Numbered from the stretch's first letter, positions 1 to 9,108 are shown. The stretch is 29,542 bases of DNA from Streptomyces sp. NRRL F-5123 (GCF_000721495.1 NZ_JOHY01000077.1:1-29542); one strand, 5' to 3'. The notes: generated by a model from the letters alone, not told the origin. Program-made: numbers and translations.

Positions 1-300
1 GCGTTCACCCTCATCCGGAGTTGGTGCCGCGCTGGGAAGCGCATTCCTGCGGGGGCACCCCCGGATCGTCCCCCTCCCGACGTCTCGTCGGCGGCTGCCT
101 GCCGGTGGGGGTGGGGGTGGGTGGGGTGATCGTCCCCCGCGCGAGGTTGCGTGGGCGGCTGCCTGCCGGCGGGGGGTGATGCGGTTCGCCCCCGACGGCG
201 GTGCACCCCCACAGGGGGACCGTCAGCCGACGTCTTACCTGCACGGGTGGTGGGGGTGCGAAACACCCCGCGCCGCCAGGCGCGGGCACTCCGTGGTGCG
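1..300 (+). repeat. Dispersed mosaic repeat, copy R1 (left side cut by window edge)
   Basis: This copy enters the window inside the variable core. The right arm GCGCATTCC lies at 39-47 and is followed by a stretch shared with 29445-29520 (key words GGATCGTCCCCCTCCC and GTCTCGTCGGCGGCTGC). The distal module at about 183-290 (CCCCCGACGGCG, then a GTGGTGGGGG stem and GCGCCGCCAGGCGC) is shared with 4025-4121 and, inverted, with 6184-6300 and 19140-19260. It ends close to the 3' end of the FHA-FtsK gene (stop at 330 on the minus strand). No open frame here looks like a protein. Confidence 0.8.
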
Positions 301-329
301 GCAGCCGACCGCCAGGGACGGGGCGGAGG

Positions 330-3300
330 TCAGGAGGAGAGCGGGGCGGCCTCCGAGGCGCGCTGGAGGGCGCTGGCGAGGAGGGCGAGGTCCGTGGGGC
401 CGTTCCCGAGCTCGCGGACCTGGCGCCGCGCCGGCGGATCCCCCATCCGCTCCCATTCGAGCGCCACGACCGTGGGCCGAAGCGTCGCCGTACGGGGGAT
501 GCGCCCGCTGACCCGCCCGGCCTGGAAGGCCGTCACCGCCCCGCCCGGCCGGCGGAGATAGCCCCGCCCGGGCACCGCCTCGTCGAACCCCGCCGGATCC
601 TCGACGCCGACCAGGAGCGCCGCGGACTCCGGATCCGCACTCCGCAGAGCGATCCGCAGCGGCGCCCGCTCGTCCGCGTCCGTCCCCGCGGTCCGTTCGG
701 GCCGCCCGGTCGCGGCCACGAGGTGGACGCCGAGCCGCTCGCCATCCCGGGCGATCGCCTCGACCGCGCGCACGACGCTGCCCGCCGCGGGCCGCCCGGG
801 GCTGCCGAGCGCGGGCGCGACCAGCGCGTCCAGGTCGTCGACGAGCAGCACGAGCCGCGGCATCGACGGCACCTCGGGCGCGTCCGGCACATCCGCCGCG
901 TCCGCGGGCCGCCGCCCGCCCTGGCGCGGCACGCTCGCGGTGACGACCCGCTCGGCGTGCCACGCCGCGAACGTCTGCTCCCCGAGCACGGCGGCCCGCC
1001 GCTTCAGCTCCGCGCCCAGCGCCTGCGCGAACTCCCGCATCCGCACCGGGTCGTTCGCGACCAGGTGCTCGGTGACATGCGGCAGGTCCGCGCACGCGGC
1101 GAGCCCCTCGCCGCGCTCCTGGCCGCCGCCGTCCAGCAGAACGAGCGCGAGCCTCTCGGGCCGCTCGCCCGCGGCGAGCGCGGCAGCGACCGACCGCAGC
1201 AGCTCCGTCTTGCCCGCGCCCGGCGCGCCCCCGACCAGCAGGTGCGGCCCCTCGGCGACGAGGTCGACGGCGACCCGCCCGCCGTCCGCCCCGGCCCCCG
1301 CCCCGGCGCCGAGGACCGCCCCGGCGGCCGGCACCGCGGGGTGCGCGGCGGCCCAGCGCGCGGCGATCTTCGCGGGGGTGGCGAGCGCCAGGTCCAACTC
1401 GTCGAGCAGCCGTACGGCCGCGGGCAGCGCATGCCGCGACCCGGCGCCGTACGCCTCCGCGTCCGCCTCCCGCAGCGGTGCCAGCGCCCGGGCGAAGTGC
1501 TCGGCCCAGGCGGCGGACACCGCGTCCAGCACGATCTCGTCGGCGTCGTCCGCTTCGTCCCTGCCGTCCGTGTCCGCCGGGCCGCCCGCGGGCTCGACCC
1601 GCAGCGTCGTCGCGACGTCCCCGGACAGCCGGGCGACCACGCCGGTGTCCACCGCGGGCCGCTCGCCCGGCTCGGCCAGGCACAGCACATGCACGCCGGC
1701 CGCGGGCCCGGCGGCCGCGATACGGGCGACGGTCTCGCGCAGCGCGGCCGAACCCGGGTCGCCGTCGACGACCAGCAGCACGTACGCCCCGGCCGCGCCG
1801 GCGTCCGCGGTCGGCCCTGCGGCACCCGCAAGGCCCACCGCCTCGGCGGGCCCCGCGCCGCTCGCGGCCCGCGCCGTGGCCGCGGACCCCGCGGTGCCTG
1901 CAACGCCCGCCGCCCAGGCGGCCCCTGCCGCGCCCCCCGGGGCGCCCGCAACACTCCCGGAGGCCTCTGCGGTGCGTGCGACCTGCGCCGTGGCGGCGGG
2001 CCCCGTGGCGCTCCCCGCGCTCTCCTCGATCCGGCGGACCAGCTCCGCCGTACGTGCCTGCGCCTGCTCGCGGTCGAAGGCCAGCAGCAGGCGGCAGTCC
2101 TGGCCGTGGGCCGGGCGCAGATGCGGCAGCCAGTTCAGCCACGCCCACTCCTCGGTCCGCTGGTCGGCGGGCCGCGTGCGGTCGGCGCTGAGCAGCACCA
2201 CCTCCAGGGTGCCGGGGGAGTGCAGCGCGCACAGCTGGGCGAGCACCGCGCGGGCCAGCCCGGCGAGCCGGGGGCGCGGACCGGCGAGGGTCAGCGCCGC
2301 GGAGTGCGGATCGCGCAGGGCGACGGCGAAGGGCACCCCGGCGGGCTGCCGCGGGCCGCAGCCGGTGGTGCCGAGCCGTACGGTCAGCGCGTCCGGGTGG
2401 CCGGGGCCGCGCTCCCACAGGCGGCGGCCCGGCCCGAGAGCGGTGAGCAGCACCGCCGCCGGATCCGGCCACCGCTCCCGCAGTGCCGCGGCCTCCGCCC
2501 CGGCGTACTCCTCCGCGGTCTCCGCGCGCCCCGCGCCCTGGAGCCTGCGCCGGGCCCACGCCCCTATCGACCCGACGACCCCGCCGCGCCCGCCGCCCAC
2601 TCCGGGCCGCCGCGCCTGCCCGGTGTCCCGCCGGCCGTACGCGCTCGGGCCCTCCGCCGCGTCCCCGTACGCCGTGGCGGTCTCCGCCGGGCCTTCGGCC
2701 GGGGGCCTGGGCGGGGCGGCGGGCCGGAACGTGCCGTGGCCGTACGCGGTGGGCCCGGTGGCGGCCGCGGGGGCCGCGGGTGCGTGCGCGTACGTACGCG
2801 GCCCCGCCGCGCCCGCGGCGGACACCGCCTCCGGCTCCGGCCCGGAGTCGCGCAGGCCCACCCGGAGGTGGCCCTCGGCGTCCGGGGCGGCCGGCAAGTG
2901 GTGCGGGGCCGGGGCGCCCGGCGGGTCGAGGCGCAGCGTGGACTCGCCGAGCTGCAGCAGCGCGCCCGGGGGCAGAGGCACGGGCTGCGGGCCGACGGCG
3001 CGGCCGTCCAGCGTCGTGCCGTTCGTGGAACCGAGGTCGGCGACGGTCGGCGTGCCGTCCGGGCCGAAGGTCACCTCGCAGTGCAGCCGCGAGACGTCCG
3101 GGTCGTCCAGGGGCACGTCCGCGTCGGCGGACCGGCCGATCGTCGCCCGCCCGCCGGGCAGCAGGTGCACGCCGCCCGCGTCCGGCCCGCCGACCACCAG
3201 CAGCCGCGCCGCACCCGCGGCGGGGCTGCCGTACTCCCCGAAGCTGCCGTACGGGCCCGGGTCGTGGGGGCCCGCGGGGGCGTGCAGTGCGAGCACCGCG

Positions 3301-3533
3301 CCGTCCACGAGTGGCGGCACGCCCAGCACCGCGGTCGGCGGTACGCGCTCCTGCCCGGCGTAGAGGGCCACCGAGGCCCCGGCGGAGCGGCCCGGCTGCC
3401 CGGACCCCGCGGCGGAGGCGAGCGCGCCGGCGACCGAGCCCAGCACGGTGCCTGCGGGCGCCGTCACGAGCACGTCGCTGCCGCGGGCTGCCCGGCCGCT
3501 GCGCGGCCCGAGGACGGTCAGCCGGATCTGCAT
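330..3533 (-). CDS. FHA domain plus FtsK/SpoIIIE (EccC-like) ATPase
   Basis: The product is 1067 aa. Residues 111-205 form a phosphothreonine-binding FHA domain with the canonical GRS (133-135), SRLH (148-151) and NGT (171-173) motifs. About 205-400 is Pro/Ala-rich linker, and about 500-588 is Ala/Gly-rich and probably disordered. An ATPase domain follows, with Walker A GGAPGAGKT near 770 and a Walker B-like LVLLVDDLDALV. Its end resembles EccC/FtsK (SADPESAALL, then PGRGYLRRPGG). I see no transmembrane segment, unlike classical FtsK or EccC, so it is probably cytosolic or peripheral. I chose the ATG at 3533 (MQIRLTV) because AAGGGA lies 11 nt upstream and the longer frame adds 96 low-quality residues. 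It is divergent from two Ser/Thr kinases, which could supply FHA ligands (inference). The substrate is unknown; the motor could act on DNA or on protein. Confidence 0.9.
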   Translation of the reverse strand: MQIRLTVLGPRSGRAARGSDVLVTAPAGTVLGSVAGALASAAGSGQPGRSAGASVALYAGQERVPPTAVLGVPPLVDGAVLALHAPAGPHDPGPYGSFGEYGSPAAGAARLLVVGGPDAGGVHLLPGGRATIGRSADADVPLDDPDVSRLHCEVTFGPDGTPTVADLGSTNGTTLDGRAVGPQPVPLPPGALLQLGESTLRLDPPGAPAPHHLPAAPDAEGHLRVGLRDSGPEPEAVSAAGAAGPRTYAHAPAAPAAATGPTAYGHGTFRPAAPPRPPAEGPAETATAYGDAAEGPSAYGRRDTGQARRPGVGGGRGGVVGSIGAWARRRLQGAGRAETAEEYAGAEAAALRERWPDPAAVLLTALGPGRRLWERGPGHPDALTVRLGTTGCGPRQPAGVPFAVALRDPHSAALTLAGPRPRLAGLARAVLAQLCALHSPGTLEVVLLSADRTRPADQRTEEWAWLNWLPHLRPAHGQDCRLLLAFDREQAQARTAELVRRIEESAGSATGPAATAQVARTAEASGSVAGAPGGAAGAAWAAGVAGTAGSAATARAASGAGPAEAVGLAGAAGPTADAGAAGAYVLLVVDGDPGSAALRETVARIAAAGPAAGVHVLCLAEPGERPAVDTGVVARLSGDVATTLRVEPAGGPADTDGRDEADDADEIVLDAVSAAWAEHFARALAPLREADAEAYGAGSRHALPAAVRLLDELDLALATPAKIAARWAAAHPAVPAAGAVLGAGAGAGADGGRVAVDLVAEGPHLLVGGAPGAGKTELLRSVAAALAAGERPERLALVLLDGGGQERGEGLAACADLPHVTEHLVANDPVRMREFAQALGAELKRRAAVLGEQTFAAWHAERVVTASVPRQGGRRPADAADVPDAPEVPSMPRLVLLVDDLDALVAPALGSPGRPAAGSVVRAVEAIARDGERLGVHLVAATGRPERTAGTDADERAPLRIALRSADPESAALLVGVEDPAGFDEAVPGRGYLRRPGGAVTAFQAGRVSGRIPRTATLRPTVVALEWERMGDPPARRQVRELGNGPTDLALLASALQRASEAAPLSS

Positions 3534-3883
3534 CTCGTCCGCGGTCCCTTCTGCCCGGGCGTACGGCGGGGCGGGCGTCCCTCCCCCCGGCCGCGCGCAC
3601 GGGCGCGTTGGCATTGCATTTGCATGTGACGGCGCCGACCGCGTACCGGAACGGGCGGCTCCCGGCGGCACGCGGGTACTTCCGGCGGGGCCGCCCCCGC
3701 CTGCCCCACCGGACCGTACGGGTGCATCCTCCCACCCGCCGCCGACAGCCCGCCGCCGGTACCGGCTCCCGTGATCTTGCCCGTGGCTGCGCCGCCCCAT
3801 ACGTCCGGGTGTGAGCCCCACCGCGGGCTGTGCGCTCCGTTCTGCACGGTGCGACCGGCTGCGCCGGGCTCGCCGGGTACGCC
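3534..3883. other. Upstream region of the FHA-FtsK gene, no gene seen
   Basis: This is the first part of the 861-bp divergent gap between the FHA-FtsK gene and the first kinase. The only AT-richer spot is 3609-3630, with two overlapping copies of TTGCAT (minus strand ATGCAAATGCAAT), a plausible promoter or operator area for the minus-strand gene. The open frames crossing the gap are Pro/Arg/Ala-rich and end in unrelated sequence, so I take them as GC-bias artefacts. Confidence 0.4.
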
Positions 3884-4130
3884 CCGGGGTGCCTGTTGCG
3901 GTGGCCCGCGCGATCTTCCCTGCGTGGGGGTTGTTCGCGCCCGCGCGGCGCCGGCCGCACCTCAGATGCAGCCTCGCGCCCCTGGTGTTGCCCGGCGGGG
4001 CATCGCGCTTCTGCTTCGGTGGTCAGCCCCCGACGGCGAGGCACCCCCGCAGGTGGACAGAAAGCCGACGTCTCACCCGCACGGGTGGTGGGGGCGGGAA
4101 GCACCCCGCGCCGCAGGCGCGGGGACCACC
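3884..4130 (+). repeat. Dispersed mosaic repeat, copy R2 (internally deleted)
   Basis: The left module matches 29270-29360 (GGGGGTTGTTCGCGCC, CCCCTGGTGTTGCCCGGCGG, TGCTTCGGT). At about 4021-4025 it jumps straight to the distal module seen at 183-290 (CCCCCGACGGCG, GCCGACGTCT, GGGTGGTGGGGG, GCGCCGCAGGCGC). The central GGAATGCGC/GCGCATTCC core and its flanks are missing, so this is an internal-deletion form of the element. Unlike the other copies it sits between two divergent gene starts. Confidence 0.75.
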
Positions 4131-4394
4131 GCGGCGGGACGGACGCCAGTGCATGTCAAGGGGCGCCGGGGAGCGGCGCGCCCGGCTCCCGCCGGGGGAA
4201 GGGGGCGGGCCCCGGCGCGAGGGTGCCCCCGGCGGGGCGGGGGCGCAACCGAGGGGAGCCCGTACGCGTCCTACCCGGGAATTCGGCCTCGCCGCCCGAC
4301 CCACCTCGCGCCTGGCGGCACTACGCTTGGCCGGAACCGGGCATCGGGCACCGGGAGGAAGCGCCCGGTCACTACGCAGCAGGGAGCGCATGAC
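4131..4394. other. Upstream region of the first kinase, no gene seen
   Basis: These 264 bp lead to the kinase start. A TACGCT hexamer at 4322-4327 could be a -10 element, but no convincing -35 lies upstream. GGGAG just before the GTG at 4395 is the likely ribosome binding site. Nothing else is recognisable. Confidence 0.3.
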
Positions 4395-6179
4395 GTGCGG
4401 CCGGTAGGCAGCAAATACCTCCTGGAGGAGCCGCTCGGGCGGGGCGCCACGGGCACCGTCTGGCGTGCCCGGGTCCGTGGTGCCGAGCAGGGCCCGGACG
4501 CCCCGCCCGCGGCGGAGGGACTCGCGCCCGGCGCGACCGTGGCCGTCAAGGTGCTCAAGGAGGAGCTCGCCGGCGACCCCGACGTGGTGATGCGCTTCCT
4601 GCGCGAACGCTCGGTGCTGCTGCGGCTGCGCCACCCGCACATCGTGCGCGTCCGCGACCTCGTCGTCGAGGGCGATCTGCTCGCGCTGGTGATGGACCTC
4701 GTCGACGGCCCGGACCTGCACCGCTACCTGCGTGAGAACGGGCCCTTCACCCCCGTCGCCGCCGCGCTGCTCACCGCGGCCGTGGCGGACGCGCTCGCCG
4801 CCAGTCACGCCGACGGCATCGTCCACCGCGACCTCAAGCCCGCGAACGTGCTGCTCGCCACCCTCACCGACGAGGACGGCAGCGAGCGCATGCACCCGAT
4901 GCTCACCGACTTCGGCATCGCGCGGCTCGCCGACTCCCCGGGTGTGACCCGTACCCACGAGTTCGTCGGCACGCCCGCGTATGTCGCCCCCGAGTCCGCG
5001 CAGGGCCGCCCGCAGACCTCCGCGGTGGACGTCTACGGCGCCGGCATCCTGCTCTACGAGCTGGTCACCGGCCGGGCGCCCTTCCAGGGCGAGAGCGCGA
5101 TCGAGGTGCTGCAGGCGCATCTGCGGCAGGAGCCGCCGCGGCCCGGGAACATTCCCGAGCCGCTCTGGACGGTCATCGAGCGCTGCATGCGCAAGGAGCC
5201 CGCCCAGCGGCCGAGCGCCGAGACGCTGGCCCGCGCGCTGCGGGTCGTCGCGGCCGGCGTCGGGGTGCACGCCACGCCCGCCGCCGCCGAGGCCGCGCTC
5301 GGCGTCGGCGCGCTGCTCGTACCGGACGAGGCCCCCACGCTGCCACGCGGCGCCAACCTCGCCGCGGGCGTGGCCGGTCCGGACGCCGACCCCACGCAGG
5401 TGCTGCCGTCGGGCTCGGGCGGCGGGCAGCAGTACGACCCGGCCGCCGCGACCCGCGTCATCCCGCCCGGTGGCGACGGCACCCGCGTGCTGCCCCCCGT
5501 ACCGGACGCCGGCCCGCCGCAGCCGCAGGGCCCGCACCCGTGGGAGTCGCAGCTCAACGCGGCCCGGCAGCGCAACGACCAGACCGAGGCGCACTACCTG
5601 CCCCCCGAGATGGACCCCCTCTTCCGCCGCCCGCGCCGCCAGCCCGCCCGCCCCGCACAAGGCCAGGGCCAGGGCCAGGGGTACGGCTACCCGCAGCAGC
5701 AGGGCCGCCAGGGCCAGGGGTACGGCTACCCCCAGCAGCACCAGCCGCAGCCGCAGCAACCCCAGCAGCCGCGCTACCAGCAGCCCCCGCAGCAGCAGGC
5801 GTACGACCAGCGGCGCTACGAGCAGCAGCCGCAGCGGTACGAGCCGCAGCAGCGCCCCCACGCGCCCGAACGCGAGCAGCGGCGGCGCAGCGCCAACCCC
5901 GTCAAGATCCCCGGACTGGGCTGCCTCAAGGGCTGCCTCGTGGTGATCCTGGTGCTCGTCGCCCTCTTCGTCCTGGTCTGGTACACGACGCCGCTGCCCG
6001 ACTGGTTCAACACGACGCGCAACCTCTGGGACGCCTCCTCGGACTGGCTCAAGTCCGCGTGGCACACGATCTCCTCCATCACCGGCGACTCAGGCGGCGG
6101 CAACGGCACGGGTACGCCCACGCCGGGCATCGACGGCAAGAACCTGCCCCCGGGCCTCAACGGCAACGGCCTCGGCTGA
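4395..6179 (+). CDS. pkaA: Membrane Ser/Thr protein kinase (PkaA-like)
   Basis: The product is 594 aa. The N-terminal Hanks-type kinase domain (about 8-270) has the glycine loop GRGATGTVW near 14-22, the ATP-anchoring Lys52 (VAVKVL), catalytic Asp146 in HRDLKPANVLL, Mg-binding Asp172 in DFGIARL, and GTPAYVAPES. A Pro/Gln/Tyr-rich juxtamembrane region follows (about 420-495, with QGQGYGYPQQ repeated). A single membrane helix lies near 510-533 and a 60-residue Gly/Pro-rich outer tail follows. The GTG start at 4395 has GGGAG 8 nt upstream; the open frame extends further upstream without homologous character. The symbol rests on the tandem kinase pair before prfB, as I recall it from S. coelicolor. 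The tail has no PASTA repeats, so it is not a PknB/PrkC type. The neighbouring FHA protein is a candidate partner (inference). Confidence 0.93.
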   Translation: MRPVGSKYLLEEPLGRGATGTVWRARVRGAEQGPDAPPAAEGLAPGATVAVKVLKEELAGDPDVVMRFLRERSVLLRLRHPHIVRVRDLVVEGDLLALVMDLVDGPDLHRYLRENGPFTPVAAALLTAAVADALAASHADGIVHRDLKPANVLLATLTDEDGSERMHPMLTDFGIARLADSPGVTRTHEFVGTPAYVAPESAQGRPQTSAVDVYGAGILLYELVTGRAPFQGESAIEVLQAHLRQEPPRPGNIPEPLWTVIERCMRKEPAQRPSAETLARALRVVAAGVGVHATPAAAEAALGVGALLVPDEAPTLPRGANLAAGVAGPDADPTQVLPSGSGGGQQYDPAAATRVIPPGGDGTRVLPPVPDAGPPQPQGPHPWESQLNAARQRNDQTEAHYLPPEMDPLFRRPRRQPARPAQGQGQGQGYGYPQQQGRQGQGYGYPQQHQPQPQQPQQPRYQQPPQQQAYDQRRYEQQPQRYEPQQRPHAPEREQRRRSANPVKIPGLGCLKGCLVVILVLVALFVLVWYTTPLPDWFNTTRNLWDASSDWLKSAWHTISSITGDSGGGNGTGTPTPGIDGKNLPPGLNGNGLG

Positions 6180-6183
6180 CCCC

Positions 6184-6680
6184 TGTATGCCGGGGTTTCC
6201 CGCCCCCACCACCCGTGAGGGTGGGGGGCGTCGGCTTTCTGTCCACCTGTCCACCTGCGGGGCGCATTCGCCGTCGGGGTCGAGCCGCAGTCCCCGAATA
6301 CAGCACCCCCACCGGCAGGCAGCCGCCCACGCAACCTCGTGCGGGGGTCGTACCCCACCCACCCCCACCGGCAGGCAGCCGCCACGCAACGTCGGGAGGG
6401 GGACGATCCGGGGGTGCCCCCGCAGGAATGCGCTTGCCAGTCCCTTCACGGCTACGGGTGAGGGTGAACGCGCATTCCGAGGAGGTACGCCCGGAGTGGC
6501 CCCCGACCCAACCCCCACACGGAGTGCGCGATGCCCCGCCGGGTACACCCAGGGCCTGCGTGGGGGCACCCCCAGGCGAAGCTCCGGGGGAGAACGGCGC
6601 GAGCAACCGTCCACCAAGAGACGATCGAGCAACCCACCTCAAGAAGCACCCCGCAGCGCAAAGAGCACCCCAGTGAGGGG
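6184..6680 (-). repeat. Dispersed mosaic repeat, copy R3
   Basis: A long copy in reverse orientation begins four bases after the kinase stop. Its distal module forms a terminator-like stem (CCACCACCC with GGGTGGGGGG, about 6202-6228). The core inverted repeat is GGAATGCGC at 6425-6433 and GCGCATTCC at 6470-6478. The other end (6580-6680) carries the AGCACCCC/GCGCAAAG module. Most of the variable core is shared with the copy at 29401-29453 (GTAGCCGT and GGGACTGG, read in the element's own orientation). No ORF here looks real. Confidence 0.8.
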
Positions 6681-6811
6681 ATTTATCGACTTCTGGAGGG
6701 TGATTTCTCGTGCGGAAAGCCTCCTCACCGACCTCCCGTATCCCGAACCGCCCCTCATCCGCGTAGCTTTGTCGGCAACGCGACGGACCGCCGGAGGAGT
6801 CGGAGCAAGCC

Positions 6812-9046
6812 TTGGCCAGGAAGATCGGCAGCCGCTACACCGCCCACCAGGTGCTCGGGCGGGGATCCGCGGGCACGGTGTGGCTCGGTGACGGCCCCGA
6901 GGGACCGGTCGCCATCAAGCTGCTGCGCGAGGACCTCGCGTCCGACCAGGATCTCGTCGGGCGTTTCGTGCAGGAGCGGACCGCCCTGCTGTCGCTCGAC
7001 CACCCGCACATCGTCGGCATCCGCGACCTCGTCGTGGACGGCAGCGACCTCGCCCTGGTCATGGACCTGGTGCGGGGCACGGACCTGCGGTCGCGGCTGG
7101 AGCGGGAGCGGCGGCTCGCCCCCGAGGCGGCGGTCGCGATCGCCGCGGACGTGGCCGACGGGCTCGCCGCCGCGCACGCCGCGGGTGTCGTGCACCGGGA
7201 CGTCAAGCCGGAGAACGTGCTGCTGGACTCGGCCGCCCCGACCGGCCCCGGCGGCGCGCCGCCCGCGCTGCTCACCGACTTCGGCATCGCGCGGCTCGTC
7301 GACACCCCGCGCCGCACCCGCGCGACCCGCATCATCGGCACCCCCGACTACCTCGCCCCGGAGATCATCGAGGGTCTGCCGCCGCGCGCCTCCGTCGATA
7401 TCTACGCGCTGGCCACCGTGCTGTACGAGCTGCTCGGCGGCTTCACGCCGTTCGGCGGCGGGCACCCCGGCGCGGTGCTGCGGCGGCACGTCACCGAGGC
7501 CGTCCAGCCGCTGCCCGGCCTGCCGCCGGAGCTCGACCGCGTCCTGACCGCGTGCCTGGCCAAGGCGCCCGCCTCCCGGCTGACCGCCGCCGAGCTGGGC
7601 GCGAAGCTGCGCGACCTGCTGCCGCGGCTGGCCGGCCTGCCCGCCCTCGACGTCGCCGCGCCCGGCGACCAGGGCGAGCCCGGCGACGGGTACGACGCCG
7701 AGGACGGCGCGGACCCCGGCGTCCCGCTGCCGCCCCCGCCCCCCGCCGGTGCGGACGGCGGCGACCGGCGGCGCGGGGCCGTACCGCTGGTGCGCGGCTC
7801 GGCCCCGGACTCCAGCCGGGACACCCACACCAGCATCAAGCTGCCCACCCCCGAGGAGCTGGCCGGCTACGGCGCCGCCTCCCGGGCGAGCGCCAAGGCG
7901 CGCGCCTCCGCCCCCGGGCGCCCCGCGAGCCCGCGGCACCGCTCCGTGTCGGACGCCATACGGCAGCGCCGCATCCGTTTCGCCGCCGCGGCGGCCGCGG
8001 CGCTCGCCGTCGCCGGGATCGGCGGCTGGGGCATCTCCGCGGTCGGCTCCTCCGGCTCCTCCGGGCCCGGCGACTCGCGCGGCGACACCCCGCCGCCCAC
8101 CGACCCGCCCGCGACGCAGCAGAAGCACGTGACCACCCCCGCCGCCCCGACCGCGGCCGCAGACGCCCCGCAGAGCCGCACCGGGCAGCCGATCGCGCTG
8201 CCGCGCTGGTCCGGCTTCCAGGGCGTGCCCGCCGCCGGGGTCCCGCTGACCGGCGGCCCCCGCGCGCTCGCCGTGCACGGCGCCACGTACGTCTTCGCGC
8301 GGGGCAAGGACAAGAACGTCTGGTACGTCGTCCGCGACAGCCACGGCGGCTACGGGCGCTGGCACAAGCTCACCGGCATAAACGTCGACGACGACCCCGC
8401 TGTGGTCTCCGCCCGCGACGGCCGGATCGACCTCTTCGCGCTCGGCACCGACGGCCTGCTCTACCGCCGCACCATGACCGGCACGACCGGTGCCACCTCC
8501 GGCGGCGCGTGGAACGCCTGGTCGCAGGTCGACGAGCGCACCCACTTCGACGCCGCCCCCGCCGCCGCGTCCTCCGAGCCCGGCCGGGTCGACCTCGTCG
8601 GGCGGGTCGGCGGCGATCTCGTGACCGCGTCGCTCGTCGGCGACCGCTGGAACGCCTGGGCCGTCGTGCCCACCGCCGGACGTATCACCGCCGCCCCCGC
8701 CCTGGTCTCGCAGGCGCGCGGCACCCTCGACGCCTTCGTCGTCCGCAAGGCAGACGGGGCGGTGCTCCAGCTCCCCTACTCCGACGGTGCGTGGCGCCCC
8801 TCCTCCGTCGTCCAGGGCCTGGACGCGACCGCGCGCCCCGACGCGGTGGCCGCGGGCGGCCGCCTCTACGCCTTCGCCGCCGGCAGCCAGGCCGCCGCCA
8901 CCCCCGACGCCGACTGGTCCGCCGCTCCGCTGCCCGGCACGGACGCGGACCGGGCGGTCGGCACGGTCGCCGCCTCCCCGCACACCCTGGAGCTGTTCAC
9001 CCGCACCGCGGGCGGCACCCTCACCCGCGCGACGGCCTCCGTCTGA
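6812..9046 (+). CDS. pkaB: Membrane Ser/Thr protein kinase with extracellular propeller-like domain (PkaB-like)
   Basis: The product is 744 aa. The kinase domain (about 5-265) has GRGSAGTVW, Lys36 (VAIKLL), catalytic Asp130 in HRDVKPENVLL, Asp156 in DFGIARL, and GTPDYLAPEII. A linker leads to one membrane helix at about 387-410. The outer part (about 460-744) is built of repeats of roughly 50 residues with GRIDLFALG/GRVDLVG and W-NAW patterns (GGAWNAWSQV, DRWNAWAVV). This resembles the PLL/DUF346 lectin-like beta-propeller family, so a ligand-sensing or glycan-binding ectodomain is likely (inference). The TTG start at 6812 is preceded by GGAGGAG and GGAG and gives a kinase domain of normal length. 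It lies 74 bp before prfB. The symbol is by position in the tandem kinase pair upstream of prfB. Confidence 0.92.
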   Translation: MARKIGSRYTAHQVLGRGSAGTVWLGDGPEGPVAIKLLREDLASDQDLVGRFVQERTALLSLDHPHIVGIRDLVVDGSDLALVMDLVRGTDLRSRLERERRLAPEAAVAIAADVADGLAAAHAAGVVHRDVKPENVLLDSAAPTGPGGAPPALLTDFGIARLVDTPRRTRATRIIGTPDYLAPEIIEGLPPRASVDIYALATVLYELLGGFTPFGGGHPGAVLRRHVTEAVQPLPGLPPELDRVLTACLAKAPASRLTAAELGAKLRDLLPRLAGLPALDVAAPGDQGEPGDGYDAEDGADPGVPLPPPPPAGADGGDRRRGAVPLVRGSAPDSSRDTHTSIKLPTPEELAGYGAASRASAKARASAPGRPASPRHRSVSDAIRQRRIRFAAAAAAALAVAGIGGWGISAVGSSGSSGPGDSRGDTPPPTDPPATQQKHVTTPAAPTAAADAPQSRTGQPIALPRWSGFQGVPAAGVPLTGGPRALAVHGATYVFARGKDKNVWYVVRDSHGGYGRWHKLTGINVDDDPAVVSARDGRIDLFALGTDGLLYRRTMTGTTGATSGGAWNAWSQVDERTHFDAAPAAASSEPGRVDLVGRVGGDLVTASLVGDRWNAWAVVPTAGRITAAPALVSQARGTLDAFVVRKADGAVLQLPYSDGAWRPSSVVQGLDATARPDAVAAGGRLYAFAAGSQAAATPDADWSAAPLPGTDADRAVGTVAASPHTLELFTRTAGGTLTRATASV

Positions 9047-9108
9047 GCCGCGGTGCGGGCCCGCGGGCCGGGCGCGGCGCACGGGGTCGGCTTGTTTCGG
9101 CCAGCCGG

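Noticed and set aside
201..3629. Very long plus-strand open frame (and others) opposite the FHA-FtsK gene
   Set aside because: High GC removes stop codons from the other frames. The peptides are Arg/Pro/Ala/Gly-rich with no motifs, while the minus-strand frame has clear FHA and Walker motifs.
6187..6676. Several open frames within the repeat copies
   Set aside because: The same modules are open in several frames and both strands with different peptides. They are Pro/Gly/Arg-rich and end abruptly at module borders.
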